A stretch of DNA of 16,094 nucleotides from an uncultured Gammaproteobacteria bacterium. GTDB lineage: Bacteria; Pseudomonadota; Gammaproteobacteria; SZUA-140. Where the stretch lies: the NCBI GenBank assembly GCA_945788675.1, contig CALZMY010000122.1:1-16094 (forward strand), read 5' to 3'. The notes under the pieces are model-generated. The model searched no databases, was not told the origin of the DNA, and saw only the letters and a program-made list of their open reading frames with translations. Position numbers and translations under genes: made by a program. Shown here one piece after another: positions 7,625 to 15,547 of the stretch (positions within the stretch are counted from its first letter, which is position 1; every line of letters begins with the position of its first letter).

Positions 7625-7646
7625 ACAGGTTTTTTAATTTTCCTGT
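7625..7646. repeat. Short dyad in the mreB-gatC divergent spacer
   Basis: ACAGG and CCTGT half-sites are separated by 12 AT-rich bases, about 27 bases upstream of the predicted mreB -35. The spacing (half-site centres about 17 bases apart) would be compatible with a dimeric regulator, but 5-base arms are weak evidence. A TATGAT at 7706-7711 could be a -10 for gatC, but I see no matching -35, so the gatC promoter is left open. Confidence 0.2.
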
Positions 7647-7777
7647 GTCATGGGCTGTGACGGGGATCAATTGTTGCGTGAATATTTTTCTGCAAACTGC
7701 TCGAATATGATAAATTCCATTCCCGTATTGTTTTGTAATATTGTCTGGAACAAAAGTTCGGGCGAAAGAGGTAAATT

Positions 7778-8065
7778 ATGTCAGTGGATCAGTCCGATAT
7801 TACCAAGGTTGCGTTGCTTGCGCGGCTCAAGATCGATGAGGCCGATGTGCCGCAGTATGTGGAAAACCTGTCGAATATCCTTGGTCTGGTTGAGCAAATG
7901 GGCGAGGTCGACACCGACAATGTGGTGCCGATGGCGCATCCACTCGATGCGGCGCAACGTCTGCGCGCCGACGAGGTGACCGAAACGGATCAACGTGACG
8001 CCTTTCAGGGACTGGCGCCGCAGGTTGAGTCTGGCCTCTATCTTGTCCCCAAAGTGATTGAGTGA
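7778..8065 (+). CDS. gatC: GatC, Asp/Glu-tRNA(Asn/Gln) amidotransferase subunit C
   Basis: Small subunit of GatCAB, which converts misacylated Asp-tRNA(Asn) and/or Glu-tRNA(Gln) to the correct amide form. GatC wraps around GatA and GatB and stabilises the complex. At 95 residues it is the standard length. Typical features are the N-terminal ITKVALLARLKI, a helix with LSNILGLVEQMGEVDTDNV, and the C-terminal ESGLYLVPKVIE. A Shine-Dalgarno AGAGG lies 6 bases before the ATG. It heads a gatC-gatA-gatB operon that is divergent from mreB. The gene order gatC-gatA-gatB next to mreB is also known in Pseudomonas. Confidence 0.97.
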   Translation: MSVDQSDITKVALLARLKIDEADVPQYVENLSNILGLVEQMGEVDTDNVVPMAHPLDAAQRLRADEVTETDQRDAFQGLAPQVESGLYLVPKVIE

Positions 8066-8128
8066 TCTTTACTTGATAGCACCTGCTCGCCTTGTATATA
8101 TTCAGTAGACAGTCCTTTAATTATCGTT

Positions 8129-9580
8129 ATGCATACTAAAACTATTACTCAATTAAGCGCTGCGCTGCGCAGCGGTGAGGTCTCCAGCGTAGAATTGACC
8201 TCGCTATTTCTCGATCGCATCAAACGGCACAACCCTGCACTGAACTGTTTTATTACAGTGACCGAGGCGGAGGCGCTCAAGGCGGCCGCAGCGGCGGACC
8301 GGCGTCTCAAGGCAGGGGATGTCGCGCCACTCACCGGTGTGCCGATCGCCCATAAAGATATTTTCTGCACCCAGGGAGTAAAGACGACCTGTGCATCAAA
8401 AATGCTCGATAACTTTATTGCGCCGTATGAGTCGACCTGTACCGCGAAGTTTGCCGAAGCCGGTGCAGTGATGCTGGGTAAAACCAATATGGATGAATTT
8501 GCGATGGGTTCATCGAATGAGACCAGCTACTACGGCGCAGTGAAAAATCCGTGGGACCTGGCGCGCGTGCCTGGGGGGTCATCGGGAGGCTCGGTCTCTG
8601 CGGTGGCCGCGAGGCTGGCACCGGCGGCGACGGGGACGGATACTGGCGGTTCGATTCGCCAACCGGCCGCGCTGTGTGGACTGACCGGGTTGAAGCCAAC
8701 TTATGGGCGGGTGTCCCGCTTCGGTATGATCGCCTTTGCGTCAAGTCTCGACCAGGCGGGCCCCATCACCTATAGCGCCGAAGATGCGGCGCTGTTGATG
8801 AATGTGATGGCCGGGTTTGATGAGCACGACTCGACCAGCGTTGAGCGTGAGGTGCCAGATTACACCGCAGGGCTTGATAACGGCATCGAAGGGCTCAGGA
8901 TTGGTCTGCCAAAGGAATATTTTGACGAGGGGCTGGATGACAGTGTGGCGCGCGTGATCGATGCGGCGGTCAAGCAGTACGAGGCGCTGGGGGCCGTGGT
9001 CAGGGAGATTAGCCTGCCCAACACCGGTTTAGCCGTGCCGACCTATTATGTGGTGGCGCCAGCAGAGTGTTCGTCAAACCTCTCTCGTTTCGATGGGGTG
9101 CGCTTCGGTTACCGATGTGATGATCCTCAGGATCTGTTTGACCTCTATACCCGTTCACGCGGCGAGGGGTTTGGCGCCGAGGTTAAACGCCGCATTATGA
9201 TCGGTGCCTATGTACTCTCGGCCGGTTATTACGACGCCTATTATTTGCAGGCACAGAAGATTCGCCGCCTGATTAGTGACGATTTCCGCGCTGCTTTTGA
9301 ATCAGTCGATGTGATCATGGGGCCGACCTCGCCCTCTACTGCCTTCAGGCTGGGTGAAAAGTCGGATGACCCGGTGACGATGTATCTCTCCGATATATAT
9401 ACCATTGCGGTCAACATGGCGGGGCTGCCTGCGGCCTCGATTCCGGCCGGTTTTGTTGATGGTTTGCCGGTGGGACTACAGCTGATCGGTAACTATTTTG
9501 AAGAATCGCATCTGCTCAATGTGGCACACAAGTACCAGCAGGCGACCGACTGGCATCTGCAAATGCCAAAAGAATTTTAG
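8129..9580 (+). CDS. gatA: GatA, amidotransferase subunit A (amidase-signature glutaminase)
   Basis: Catalytic amidase subunit of GatCAB that hydrolyses glutamine (or asparagine) and delivers ammonia to GatB. It is 483 residues, the standard length. The Ser-cisSer-Lys triad of the amidase signature family is complete: Lys76 (VPIAHKDIFC), cis-Ser151 (PGGSSGGS) and nucleophile Ser175 (GTDTGGSIRQPA). NMAGLPAASIPAGF near the C-terminus is another family block. It starts 63 bases after gatC and ends 15 before gatB. No clear Shine-Dalgarno is visible before its ATG, which is unusual compared with gatC and gatB. The N-terminus MHTKTITQLSAAL fits the family, so I keep this start. Confidence 0.98.
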   Translation: MHTKTITQLSAALRSGEVSSVELTSLFLDRIKRHNPALNCFITVTEAEALKAAAAADRRLKAGDVAPLTGVPIAHKDIFCTQGVKTTCASKMLDNFIAPYESTCTAKFAEAGAVMLGKTNMDEFAMGSSNETSYYGAVKNPWDLARVPGGSSGGSVSAVAARLAPAATGTDTGGSIRQPAALCGLTGLKPTYGRVSRFGMIAFASSLDQAGPITYSAEDAALLMNVMAGFDEHDSTSVEREVPDYTAGLDNGIEGLRIGLPKEYFDEGLDDSVARVIDAAVKQYEALGAVVREISLPNTGLAVPTYYVVAPAECSSNLSRFDGVRFGYRCDDPQDLFDLYTRSRGEGFGAEVKRRIMIGAYVLSAGYYDAYYLQAQKIRRLISDDFRAAFESVDVIMGPTSPSTAFRLGEKSDDPVTMYLSDIYTIAVNMAGLPAASIPAGFVDGLPVGLQLIGNYFEESHLLNVAHKYQQATDWHLQMPKEF

Positions 9581-9595
9581 TAAGGGGCTAATAAG

Positions 9596-11029
9596 ATGGA
9601 ATGGGAAATCGTCATCGGGCTGGAGATTCACACCCAGCTGGCCACTAACAGCAAGATCTTTTCCGGCGCCTCGACCGCCTATGGCGCGGCACCCAATACC
9701 CAGGCGTGTGCCGTCGATCTGGGTCTGCCGGGGGTGTTGCCGGTATTAAACAGGGAAGCGGTGCGCATGGCGGCCAAGTTTGGCCTGGCGGTCGGGGCGC
9801 GGGTCTCACCGCGTTCGGTCTTTGCGCGTAAGAACTACTTCTACCCAGATCTTCCCAAAGGGTATCAGATCAGCCAGTTTGAGCTGCCGGTGGTGGAAGG
9901 GGGGCAGCTGGAGATTCAGGTTGAGGGTGAGGCCGCGCGCATGATCGGCATTACTCGCGCCCATCTGGAAGAAGATGCGGGCAAATCGCTGCATGAAGAT
10001 TTCCATGGCTCGACCGGGGTTGACCTCAATCGCGCTGGCACGCCGCTGCTGGAGATCGTCTCCGAACCTGAGATGCGCAGCGCCAAAGAAGCGGTCGCCT
10101 ATATGAAAAAGATCCATTCGCTGGTGCAGTATCTGGAGATCTGCGATGGCAATATGCAGGAGGGATCGTTTCGTTGTGACGCTAATGTCTCGATTCGGCC
10201 GAAGGGACAGGAAGCACTGGGGACTCGCTCCGAACTGAAAAATCTCAACTCGTTCCGCTTTGTCGAGCGTGCGATCAATTTTGAGGTCGAGCGCCAGATC
10301 GATGTGATTGAAGGTGGTGGCGAGGTGGTGCAGGAGACGCGCCTCTATGATTCCGATAAGGATGAGACCCGTTCGATGCGTTCAAAAGAAGAGGCGTTTG
10401 ATTACCGCTATTTCCCGGATCCGGATCTGTTGCCGCTGGAGCTCGATGAGGCCTATATCGAGGCAGTACGCAAGACGCTGCCGGAGTTGCCGGATGAAAA
10501 AAAGGCGAGATTTATTAGCGAGCTTGGGTTGGCCGAGTATGAGGCGGGTGTATTGACCGCAAGCCGTGAGTTAGCAGATTACTTTGAGGTTGCTGCCAGG
10601 GTTGCGGGTGACGATGCCAAACGTACTGCCAACTGGGTGATGGGTGATCTACTGGGTGCGCTGAACAAGGAGGGCAAAGAGATTACTGAGAGCCCGGTCA
10701 CAGCCGAGATGCTGGGCGCTATGTTACAACGCATCAATGACAACACTATCTCCGGCAAGATTGCCAAGCAGGTGTTCGACTGCATGTGGAATGGTGAAGG
10801 GGATGCGGATGCCGTCATTGAGCAGAAAGGGCTTAAGCAGGTGACTGATAGCGGCGCGATCGAGAAAATTATCGACGAGATTATGGCTAATAATCCGCAA
10901 CAGCTTGAGCAGTACCGCGCGGGTAAAGATAAGTTGTTTGGTTTTTTTGTGGGGCAGGTGATGCAGGCTACTCAGGGTAAAGCCAATCCGGCACAAGTCA
11001 ATGCGCTGCTGAAACAGAAGCTGGCTTGA
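9596..11029 (+). CDS. gatB: GatB, amidotransferase subunit B (tRNA-binding kinase/transamidase)
   Basis: GatB recognises the misacylated tRNA, activates the side-chain carboxylate with ATP and completes amidation with ammonia channelled from GatA. It is 477 residues, full length. The cradle domain begins WEIVIGLEIHTQL and contains EEDAGKSLH and the GatB signature VDLNRAGTPLLE (about 142-153) followed by IVSEPEM. The helical and YqeY-like tail domains fill about residues 300-477, ending in GKANPAQVNALLKQKLA, typical of the family. A Shine-Dalgarno AAGGGG precedes the ATG by 8 bases. With GatC and GatA it gives a complete enzyme. Whether it serves Asn, Gln or both depends on whether the genome encodes AsnRS and GlnRS, which cannot be seen here. 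Confidence 0.98.
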   Translation: MEWEIVIGLEIHTQLATNSKIFSGASTAYGAAPNTQACAVDLGLPGVLPVLNREAVRMAAKFGLAVGARVSPRSVFARKNYFYPDLPKGYQISQFELPVVEGGQLEIQVEGEAARMIGITRAHLEEDAGKSLHEDFHGSTGVDLNRAGTPLLEIVSEPEMRSAKEAVAYMKKIHSLVQYLEICDGNMQEGSFRCDANVSIRPKGQEALGTRSELKNLNSFRFVERAINFEVERQIDVIEGGGEVVQETRLYDSDKDETRSMRSKEEAFDYRYFPDPDLLPLELDEAYIEAVRKTLPELPDEKKARFISELGLAEYEAGVLTASRELADYFEVAARVAGDDAKRTANWVMGDLLGALNKEGKEITESPVTAEMLGAMLQRINDNTISGKIAKQVFDCMWNGEGDADAVIEQKGLKQVTDSGAIEKIIDEIMANNPQQLEQYRAGKDKLFGFFVGQVMQATQGKANPAQVNALLKQKLA

Positions 11030-11047
11030 GCTGGCTTTTTATATTTT
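11018..11047 (+). terminator. Probable Rho-independent terminator of gatCAB, overlapping the gatB stop codon
   Basis: AAGCTGGC (11018-11025) pairs with GCTGGCTT (11030-11037) over 8 base pairs, including two G-U wobbles, around a 4-base loop TTGA that contains the gatB TGA stop (11027-11029). A U-rich tract follows (TTTATATTTT). The stem also reads as an imperfect direct repeat of AGCTGGCTT. A terminating ribosome would cover the stem, which may delay or modulate its folding. Stem stability is moderate. Confidence 0.5.
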
Positions 11048-11328
11048 GAAACGCAGTTTTACTGGAGGCTAACGGCATATATGTTTGTTTGTCATAGCAG
11101 TTAGTGGGGTTGTTTCGTGATATCTGCCTTGATTAATGTGCTTATTTTTTTGTGTTGTTTGCCGTTAAAGATTTTGTAAGCTGCTGTCACTAGTCACTTT
11201 ATGAGGGTATCCATCTAGTGAGTTGGGTTCGCTTTCTAGATTGAGTGTCAGAGCGCTTTCCAGAACGAAGATTGTCTGAAGAACTCTATTTCAGCGCCAG
11301 ATGTGTTTGAAATTACAACGATAATTTA
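11041..11328. other. AT-rich intergenic spacer between gatCAB and the TPR genes
   Basis: No gene of normal size and no RNA family that I recognise. It holds a 7-base inverted repeat (TCACTAG at 11187-11193, CTAGTGA at 11215-11221; 21-base loop) and a 20-codon hydrophobic frame starting with GTG (11117-11179) preceded by GTGGGG. I found no convincing -35/-10 pair for the downstream TPR operon, though the spacer is the obvious place for its promoter. The bases just before the first TPR start (TACAACGATAATTTA) carry no Shine-Dalgarno. Confidence 0.5.
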
Positions 11329-12753
11329 ATGATTACGAAAATAGCAAGCACAATTTGTCTCTTGTTGGTATGTCTGTTGCCAGCAACGTGGTTGCGAGCA
11401 GAGACGCCGCCATCTCTCTCCAAAGAGCTCAAGCAGCTTGACCAGCGCTATCGCGAGCTCTCATCCGAGCTGTATCAGAACTATGTTGGGCCTGATGGCA
11501 GCGGAATGGAGGCGGTCAGTGGCCCGATGCGCCTTAAGACGCTGGGTGGCCCGATACAGTTTGAAATCAAGGTGCGTAAATACCTGGAGAAAGAAGAACC
11601 GATCCAGGCGATTGCGGAAATCTACCAGAATAAAGAGCTGGTGCTGAAGAAAGTGAGGCGGGGCGCCATCATGAGTTTTATCCAGCTGATGCTGGACCAC
11701 AATGAGTGGCAGATGGCGAATGAACTTTATGAGCATGTAAAAAAGACAGGGCTTGAATTCCAGGCCACTAACACGGCCTATATGTTTGCCAAGTTTCATT
11801 TTCGGCGTAATGAATGGAGGCTTTGTCTCTCGGCACTCCAGCAAATTTCGAAGAAAAAGGTCTCAGCTGCCCATATGGATTTTTATAATCTGATGTATGG
11901 CGTATCGTTACAACAAGAGGGGCGTTATGCAAAAGCGATTGAGTATTATCGTCTGATTACCCCTGCATCAGAGTATCAACTATATGCCACGTTGAACGAG
12001 ATGGCATCGCAGTTGAGTCGGGATGGGGCATTAGCGCAAGCTAAACAATTACAAACCCATGTGGCTAATGAAGCGTTACCGATGCCAAATGAGATGCGGG
12101 ATTATCTCGCGTTGATGGCGGGTTATCACTTTCTGGAAAATGAGGATTATCCTGCTGCCAGAGAGGCATTTGGGCAAATATCAGTGAAAAGTCGTTACTT
12201 CAATCGAGCACTGTTGGCGGTCGCTTTTGCAGCCACTAAACAGGGGTTGTATGCACGTGCACTTAGCTATACGTCGATGTTGAGAGCGAAGCAGTCGACT
12301 GACCTGGCAGTGGATGAGTCTCATTTACTGACAGCATATATTTTAGCGAAGAGTCGACGTCTGCAAGCAGCATCGGCGGCCTACAGTAGTGCAATGGACT
12401 ATTACGTTGAGCGCATTAAAAATGTCGATAATTTTCTCGATATAGAGCTTGATAGTGAATCAGTTTTTGGTCTCGCCAGCGATATCAATTTGATACGTGA
12501 ATTTCCACAGGCGCGTTCGCTATTCGATAACATGAAAAATCTTGGTGTTTTTCTGGTGCGTAGCGACCAGTTTGCAAAGGATCGCGACTTTTATCAGCGA
12601 ATTCGAGCACTCTATACCGACTATACCGTTATCGTTGAAGAGATGGTGAAGGTCTATATGATTGAACGGCGACAGTACCTGAATAGTTATCTAAGTCAGT
12701 CGCGTTTTGGACTGGTACAGATGCATGATACGGACGTTAAACGTGAAGATTGA
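11329..12753 (+). CDS. Exported tetratricopeptide-repeat protein (first gene of TPR cassette)
   Basis: Function not recognised with certainty. It has 474 residues with a clear signal peptide (about 1-24) ending WLRA before ETPPS, so the protein is probably periplasmic; there is no lipobox. The rest is helical, with TPR-like units at about 184-217 (YGVSLQQEGRYAKAIEYYR), 258-290 (AGYHFLENEDYPAAREAF) and 292-325 (AVAFAATKQGLYARALSY). The C-terminal third is charged and has no membrane segment. It overlaps the next TPR gene by 29 bases (or 11 with the alternative start), so the three TPR genes probably form one operon. TPR solenoids scaffold protein complexes. Together with two TPR lipoproteins this suggests an envelope-spanning assembly similar to the Agl/Glt-like core of gammaproteobacteria, which is inference from layout only. 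The start is chosen for the signal peptide, although no Shine-Dalgarno is seen. Confidence 0.85.
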   Translation: MITKIASTICLLLVCLLPATWLRAETPPSLSKELKQLDQRYRELSSELYQNYVGPDGSGMEAVSGPMRLKTLGGPIQFEIKVRKYLEKEEPIQAIAEIYQNKELVLKKVRRGAIMSFIQLMLDHNEWQMANELYEHVKKTGLEFQATNTAYMFAKFHFRRNEWRLCLSALQQISKKKVSAAHMDFYNLMYGVSLQQEGRYAKAIEYYRLITPASEYQLYATLNEMASQLSRDGALAQAKQLQTHVANEALPMPNEMRDYLALMAGYHFLENEDYPAAREAFGQISVKSRYFNRALLAVAFAATKQGLYARALSYTSMLRAKQSTDLAVDESHLLTAYILAKSRRLQAASAAYSSAMDYYVERIKNVDNFLDIELDSESVFGLASDINLIREFPQARSLFDNMKNLGVFLVRSDQFAKDRDFYQRIRALYTDYTVIVEEMVKVYMIERRQYLNSYLSQSRFGLVQMHDTDVKRED

Positions 12754-15547
12754 TACTACAAAAATCATCATGCTGATGCTGTGCTGCGCCCTGTTCGCTG
12801 GGTGTAGTATGAAGCAGCGTGAGCTGACAGTAGCTGATATTGAGCGGCAGAGCAAAGTCAAAGCGCTGCCGGTAGCGACGAAGAAGTCCGTAGAGGAGAA
12901 TGTTGAGGTCGATATCTATCAGGCTTATACCTCATATGTGCAGCAGGTTGAACAGGGTGATCATTTTCGCTCGATCGCGATTAGCCGTCTTGCTGACCTG
13001 GAGCTTGAAGCAGAGTTGGGAAAAGTTACTGTTGAAGATGATCCTCTGAGCGAAGAACAGCTAGCGGCGAAAAAAGAAGCGCTCACCGGAAGCAGGTTAG
13101 AGCGGACCCTGCAGTTGCTGGAGATGTCATTGCGTGATCACCCTGACAGTAGTGGTAACGATGAGGTGTTGTATCGAGTGGCGATGATATCAAGCCAATT
13201 GGGTCAGCATGAAAAATCGGTAGATGCGCTTGACCAGCTGATTCAGAAACACCCCGGCTCACGTTTTTATCTAGAAGCGCAGTTTCGCGTGGCAGAAGAT
13301 TCCTTTGTGGTAGGGGATTATGAGGATGCGGCGTTGCGATACAGTAAAGTGATCGATGCTCCTGATAACCTGGTGTTTTTTGAAAAGGCTTATTTTAAAC
13401 GGGGCTGGTCAAAGTTTAAATTACAGGAGTATCTCGCCGCAGTGGATGACCTGATGGTGGCAGCCGCATATCGTGATGCTACCAGTGATGGCAGTATGGA
13501 ACAGGATGAGCATTTTAGTGCTTATTATTATGCCATGGCGCTGAACTTTTCGTATCTAGAGGATCATCGTGCGCTGGCCGATTATTTTCGAAAAACTCGC
13601 TCATCTTATTTTTCCTATCATATTTATGCTGAGTTATCGGATATCTATCTGGCGCAGAAACGCTATACCGATGTGGTGGCTGTATTGAAGCAGTTTGCCA
13701 CTCGTCATCCTGGTTCACGTTACTTGCCACAGATGGAATTGCGTGTAGTAACCACATGGGAACGTAGCGGTTTTTTTGATAACTTTTATGCAGCAGCAGA
13801 TAGCTTTTACAAGCGCTTTAACCCTGACGCTCATTACTGGAAAGGAAAGAAGCGCTCCGTATTGAACGAGATCAGGCCGTTGTTGCGTGCCAATATCCTT
13901 TCAATCGCAAGTTATTACCATAATCAGTATCAGTCAACCTCTTCGGACAAATCGTTCGAATTGGCTAGTCAATGGTATGAACGTTACCTGGCGCACTATA
14001 CGCAGAGTGCGATGGCAGATAATGTCTATTATGCCTACGCAGATTTACTTGCTGAAGAGGAGCGTTATGCAAAGGCCATTGGCTATTATGAGCTTGTTGC
14101 CTATAGTCTTGGTGAGATTGTTGATCAACGTGCTGCATACGGCACAATAGTATTGGCGGAACGCCTGTATTCGAGAGATACAGAGAATCAAGCGTCGTGG
14201 CGGGCCCGGTACATCAAGTATGCACTGCTTTTCAGGCGAACCTACCCGGATGATATGCGTTCCGCAAGAATTGTTTTACGTGCCGCCGAGATGGCATTTG
14301 CAGGTGAGCAATATTCGCAGGCGGTCAATATTGCCAGTCTGCTGGACAATGTTGACAGTAAAGATCTTCGTTTTGAAGTCGGCCAGATCAAGGCGGAGTC
14401 CTATTTTAAACTCTCAAGATTCATCAAGGCTGAGGTGACTTTTCTCTATTTGACTCGTTCGTTAGTCGCAGGCGATCCCAGAAAGAATAAGCTGGAAGAT
14501 CGACTGGCATTGACTCTCTATAAGCAAGCCGAACTGGAGCGCGCTGCCGGTAATGATGCTGCTGCGAGAAAGAAATTCGAGCGTATTGCCGCGCTTGCCG
14601 GGAAATCTGAGATTGCACCCAAAGGGCTTTATGATGCGATTACACTGGCAATGGCGAGTGAATCGTGGCTGGAGGTGATTAAAAATGGTGGCCGTTTTAG
14701 GAGCCAGTTTCCAGAGCATGAACGTCGTAATGATGTCACCAAAATATTGTCAGTGGCTTATATAAATGCCAGGCAGCATGCTAATGCTGCGCAGATGCTC
14801 GAAGAAATCTACGAGATTGAGCAGGATAATGAAGTGAAGATGGCAGCGTTGTGGCAAGCGGCGGAGTTATATGAGTCATTGAATGATATTCCGACTGCAG
14901 TCAGGATCTATCAGCGTTATGTTGAAAATCATCAGGAACCGTTTCCACAGTATATGGAAGCGCTGAGTAAACTGACTATCATGAGTGATGCAATGGGCGA
15001 TACACGTCGTGGAGATATCTGGGCAGGTACGATTCGTAAAGCAGATCATCAGATTAACGCTTCAGTAAAGACTGACCGTACCAATCATATTGCTGCGATA
15101 GCTACGATTCGTCTGGGACGGGAGAAAAAGGCGGCGTTTGATAGCCTCAAAATTGGTCAACCGCTTAAGGTTCATCTAAAGAAGAAAAAAGATGCAATGG
15201 ACTGGGCGCGCAAGCTATTCACCACCGCCTATGAATATCGCAGCCCAGAGGTGATGTCGGAGTCATTATTTTCGATTGCCGAAATGTACTATGGATTTAG
15301 TCAGGACGTTTTGAGCTCAGCACGCCCCCAGGGACTTAATGAAGATGAGATGGAGCAATATGAGATTGGGCTTGAAGACCTTGCTTTTCCCGTTGAGGAG
15401 AAGGCAATCGAGATCTATGAATCGAACCTGGCTCACCTTAATCAAGGTGTCTTTAATGACTGGAGTAAAAAGACTTTCGCTCGGCTAAGTAAGATCTTCC
15501 CGGCGCGTTACGCAAGACAAGTCAAGGTGGATGCGTATGTGGAGTAA
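12725..15547 (+). CDS. Large TPR-repeat outer-membrane lipoprotein (second gene of TPR cassette)
   Basis: About 940 residues. The N-terminus has a lipoprotein signal with lipobox L-F-A-G-C (Cys27 from this start), followed by Ser, which favours the outer membrane. Tandem TPR/Sel1-like helical hairpins run through almost the whole protein; clear units lie at about 144-215 (LYRVAMISSQLGQHEKSV, then VAEDSFVVGDYEDAALRY), 298-343 (LSDIYLAQKRYTDVVAVL), 431-460 (YADLLAEEERYAKAIGYY) and 703-736 (AAELYESLNDIPTAVRIY). The repeated HPGSRY/HPGSRF phrases recall BamD- and CpoB-type TPRs. No enzyme motif is seen. The start is uncertain: ATG 12725 overlaps the upstream gene by 29 bases, GTG 12743 by 11 and gives a neat signal with Cys21, and ATG 12770 leaves too short a signal. 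The next gene overlaps its end by 11 bases. It is probably a scaffold for an envelope complex; the exact role is unknown. Confidence 0.87.
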   Translation: MIRTLNVKIDTTKIIMLMLCCALFAGCSMKQRELTVADIERQSKVKALPVATKKSVEENVEVDIYQAYTSYVQQVEQGDHFRSIAISRLADLELEAELGKVTVEDDPLSEEQLAAKKEALTGSRLERTLQLLEMSLRDHPDSSGNDEVLYRVAMISSQLGQHEKSVDALDQLIQKHPGSRFYLEAQFRVAEDSFVVGDYEDAALRYSKVIDAPDNLVFFEKAYFKRGWSKFKLQEYLAAVDDLMVAAAYRDATSDGSMEQDEHFSAYYYAMALNFSYLEDHRALADYFRKTRSSYFSYHIYAELSDIYLAQKRYTDVVAVLKQFATRHPGSRYLPQMELRVVTTWERSGFFDNFYAAADSFYKRFNPDAHYWKGKKRSVLNEIRPLLRANILSIASYYHNQYQSTSSDKSFELASQWYERYLAHYTQSAMADNVYYAYADLLAEEERYAKAIGYYELVAYSLGEIVDQRAAYGTIVLAERLYSRDTENQASWRARYIKYALLFRRTYPDDMRSARIVLRAAEMAFAGEQYSQAVNIASLLDNVDSKDLRFEVGQIKAESYFKLSRFIKAEVTFLYLTRSLVAGDPRKNKLEDRLALTLYKQAELERAAGNDAAARKKFERIAALAGKSEIAPKGLYDAITLAMASESWLEVIKNGGRFRSQFPEHERRNDVTKILSVAYINARQHANAAQMLEEIYEIEQDNEVKMAALWQAAELYESLNDIPTAVRIYQRYVENHQEPFPQYMEALSKLTIMSDAMGDTRRGDIWAGTIRKADHQINASVKTDRTNHIAAIATIRLGREKKAAFDSLKIGQPLKVHLKKKKDAMDWARKLFTTAYEYRSPEVMSESLFSIAEMYYGFSQDVLSSARPQGLNEDEMEQYEIGLEDLAFPVEEKAIEIYESNLAHLNQGVFNDWSKKTFARLSKIFPARYARQVKVDAYVE

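Noticed and set aside
7706..7711. TATGAT as -10 of a gatC promoter
   Set aside because: No -35-like hexamer at 16-18 bases and no extended -10; the hexamer alone is too common in AT-rich DNA.
11081..11104. ATG frame of 7 codons after GGAGG (11064-11068)
   Set aside because: Spacing of 12 bases is long and the peptide shows no run of regulatory codons, so there is no support for a leader peptide.
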